Assembly: GCA_944393455.1 (NCBI GenBank)
Contig: CALYAH010000133.1
Location: forward strand, 1-16,362
Direction: 5' to 3'
Source of the DNA: an uncultured Clostridia bacterium
GTDB taxonomy: Bacteria; Bacillota; Clostridia; TANB77; CAG-508
DNA: 16,362 nt
Position 1 is the first letter of the stretch. Each line of letters opens with the position of its first letter. Made by a program: the position numbers and the translations under genes. This document shows, piece after piece, positions 14,765 through 16,362 of this stretch. Under the pieces are notes generated by a model, which did no database searches, was not told the DNA's origin, and saw nothing but the letters and a program-made list of their open reading frames with translations.

Positions 14765-15408
14765 ATATTCCCATCATTTTCGCAATTTCATTTTGTGTTT
14801 TTGGTTTATGTCCTCCGAAGTCCAAAGCGAAGTTCTAAAATTTTCTGCTCTCTCTCTTTTAAAATGTCTTTCATCTTTTCATATAATAACTTTATTTTAA
14901 TTTTAATATCTACTTCATCTTCAATATTTCTTTCGTTATTTTCTAATACTTCCTGTAATGTAACTACATTATCATCTTTATCTTTTCCTATAGTTTCGTT
15001 TAGATACACCTCTGCCCCTAGTTTCTTAGTAGCTCTTAAATGCATTAAAATCTCATTATCTATGCATCTTGATACATAAGTAGATAATCTTGCTCCTTTT
15101 TCTACTTTAAAGCTATTAATTCCTTTAATCAATCCAATGGTTCCTATTGATATCAAATCGTCTTGCTCCACCTTTGTTGTACTATATTTTTTTGCTACAT
15201 GTGCTACTAATCTTAGATTTCTTTCAATTAATATATTTCTTGCTTCATCATCTCCTTTTGCCATTTGTTCTAGATAATTTTTTTCTTCTTCTGACGATAA
15301 TGGTTCTGGAAATAAAGTTCCTCCTTGTATATATCCTACAACAAATACAGCTGATTTTAGAAACTCTATAAAACCATATAGTCCGGTTATACAAAGTGCT
15401 GACAACAT
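14751..15408 (-). CDS. sigK: sigK 5' part, pro-sigma K, frame broken at CGG
   Basis: Late mother-cell sporulation sigma factor. Residues 1-22 (MLSALCITGLYGFIEFLKSA) are a hydrophobic pro-sequence like that removed from B. subtilis pro-SigK. FPEPLSSEEEKNYLEQMAKGD and NLRLVAHVAKKY (region 2.1), DDLISIGTIGLIKGINSF (region 2.2) and ARLSTYVSRCIDNEILMHLRA (2.3-2.4) follow in order. Region 4 starts near ILKEREQKILELRFGL. The start ATG has GGAGGT 6 nt upstream. After Leu197 the zero frame reads CGG AGG ACA TAA. Skipping C14817 gives GGHKPKTQNEIAKMMGIS then RSYVS, as in other SigK proteins. Beyond the att core the frame ends within the element (SERDYDQ, stop at 14727). Excision plus the shift would give about 236 residues, matching the family. 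Confidence 0.9.
14815..14817 (-). other. In-frame CGG, +1 shift site 3 (sigK)
   Basis: Zero frame GGA CTT CGG AGG ACA TAA stops at once. Skipping the C gives GGA CTT GGA GGA CAT AAA CCA, restoring FGLGGHKPKTQ, the conserved linker into region 4.2. CTT followed by C resembles the slip-prone CUU codon of the RF2 (prfB) +1 site, but no upstream Shine-Dalgarno-like helper is seen. Confidence 0.65.
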
Positions 15409-15437
15409 AAATGCACCTCCAACTCTTATATAACTTA

Positions 15438-15466
15438 ACTATATGTTTTTAAAAAAAGAAATGTGC
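15438..15466 (-). promoter_or_regulatory. sigK: SigE-like promoter of sigK
   Basis: Minus-strand GCACATT (15460-15466; 6 of 7 to KMATATT), a 14-bp spacer, then CATATAGT (15438-15445; 6 of 8 to CATACAMT). This fits the mother-cell SigE consensus, the known driver of sigK in B. subtilis. It is 30 bp upstream of the start codon. Confidence 0.5.
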
Positions 15467-15539
15467 CTGACCATATAAAATTATATTTTTTAAGAATTTT
15501 TTTGTTTTTTTATCATAGATTTAATAGAGGTGTTATTTT

Positions 15540-16337
15540 ATGACTTTTTTATCTAGCTGTATAAAAGGAATCGCAATAGGTAGCGGTGCCATTCTTCCCG
15601 GCATTAGTAGTGGTGTTCTTTGTGTGATTTTTGGGATTTATGAAAAACTTTTAGACAGTATCTTAAATTTTTTTCAAGATATAAAGAAAAATACCAAATT
15701 TCTTTTTCCAATTTTAATCGGCGTTGGAATTGGAGTTTTAATTTTTAGTAATATACTTATGCTTTTGTTTAATTATTTTCCAATACAAACAAAATCTATT
15801 TTTATTGGATTAATTTTAGGTAGCATTCCATCCTTACTAAAAGAGGTTCACCAAAAGACCACTTTTAAATTACACTATTGTTTTTATACTTTAATTGCTT
15901 TTTTTATTGGTTTTCTTTCTGTTGTTCTGGAAAAATATATTTCAACTTCCGCTTCTGCTAATTTTAATTTTGTATATTTAATGATATCTGGATTTATGAT
16001 GTCTATTGGAATTGTTGTTCCGGGTGTTAGTAGCACAATTATCTTAATGCTGATGGGAGTGTATTCTACTTACCTATCTTCCATTTCTTTATTGTATTTT
16101 CCAGTTCTAATTCCTATGGGAATTGGACTTTTTATAGGCTGTCTCGTTTTTATGAAATTAACTAAGTTTTTATTAAATCATTTCTATGCACAGACTTTTT
16201 ATAGTATTATTGGTTTTACTCTTGGCTCTATTTTAGTACTTTTTCCACCTGTTGGATTTGATATAACTGGCGTGATTTGCTTGCTTTGCATTTTATTGGG
16301 GCTTTTTTTATTTAACCTTTTTAAGCCAAATAATTAA
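15540..16337 (+). CDS. DUF368 membrane protein, undecaprenyl-phosphate translocase family
   Basis: A 265-residue polytopic protein of about eight membrane segments, built as two repeats. The first has IGSGAILPGISSGVLCVIFGIYE (about 12-34 of the frame; motif PGISSG) and the second has VVPGVSSTIILMLMGVYS (about 159-176; motif PGVSS). Paired PG(I/V)S re-entrant motifs define DUF368. Members (PopT) were shown in 2022 to support recycling of the lipid carrier undecaprenyl phosphate across the membrane for wall synthesis. I infer the same role here. The start ATG has AGAGG 9 nt upstream. The gene is divergent from sigK across 131 bp. No convincing vegetative promoter is visible in that gap. Its terminator would lie beyond the window. 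Confidence 0.88.
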   Translation: MTFLSSCIKGIAIGSGAILPGISSGVLCVIFGIYEKLLDSILNFFQDIKKNTKFLFPILIGVGIGVLIFSNILMLLFNYFPIQTKSIFIGLILGSIPSLLKEVHQKTTFKLHYCFYTLIAFFIGFLSVVLEKYISTSASANFNFVYLMISGFMMSIGIVVPGVSSTIILMLMGVYSTYLSSISLLYFPVLIPMGIGLFIGCLVFMKLTKFLLNHFYAQTFYSIIGFTLGSILVLFPPVGFDITGVICLLCILLGLFLFNLFKPNN

Positions 16338-16362
16338 TAATATTTTTAAGTTTTGGTTTTAT

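Noticed and set aside
14806..15408. A complete 200-residue sigma factor ending in FGLRRT
   Set aside because: The stop arises only from the extra base at 14817; conserved region 4.2 continues in the next frame and on the far side of the element.

Overview
The window is AT-rich Clostridia-like (Firmicutes) chromosome. The evidence is a low-GC coding style, strong AGGAGG-type ribosome sites, consensus TTGACA/TATAAT promoters with 17-bp spacers, an ftsEX locus with coiled-coil M23 hydrolases, and a sporulation sigma factor (sigK) with a hydrophobic pro-sequence. The organism is therefore probably an endospore former or descended from one. I cannot name the species.

Layout. 1-4138 (minus): an ftsE-ftsX-M23-M23 operon for septal or lateral wall hydrolysis, read from a promoter at 4001-4029; the last M23 gene runs off the left edge. 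4139-6824 (minus): a split transketolase (N half, C half) with a PHP-family phosphoesterase gene between the halves, closed by a terminator at 4041-4089. 7037-8489 (plus): a PepV-type M20 dipeptidase and its terminator. 8490-8943: no protein gene, but a structured RNA that I call 6S RNA on the minus strand, plus a promoter and terminator pair on the plus strand that would make a transcript of about 45 nt. 8944-11236 (minus): three single-gene units (hemolysin III/PAQR membrane protein, SleB-type wall hydrolase, unknown membrane-anchored protein), each with its own promoter and two with clear terminators. 11249-15466: sigK split by a 3,448-bp skin-like element. 15540-16337 (plus): a DUF368 membrane protein of the undecaprenyl-phosphate translocase family.

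The centre of interest is sigK. Its 5' part (15408 down to 14751) and its last 17 or so codons (11314 down to 11249) lie on either side of an element bounded by 15-bp direct repeats, GATACATAGGAACGT. Joining the repeats restores the region 4.2 helix and a normal C-terminus. The element carries only a 40-codon ORF, a large serine recombinase and a YtcJ-like amidohydrolase. That is far smaller than the skin elements known from B. subtilis (about 48 kb) and C. difficile (about 15 kb).

Both the recombinase and sigK have broken reading frames. All three breaks are a +1 shift exactly at an in-frame CGG codon, where skipping the C leaves a GGN glycine codon and restores a conserved protein sequence. 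By my reading only five in-frame CGG codons exist in the window, and three are these sites. The two affected genes are the recombinase that should rebuild sigK and sigK itself. This suggests either CGG-dependent +1 recoding that gates a late sporulation switch, or an unusual pattern of decay or sequence error. Which it is cannot be settled from sequence alone.
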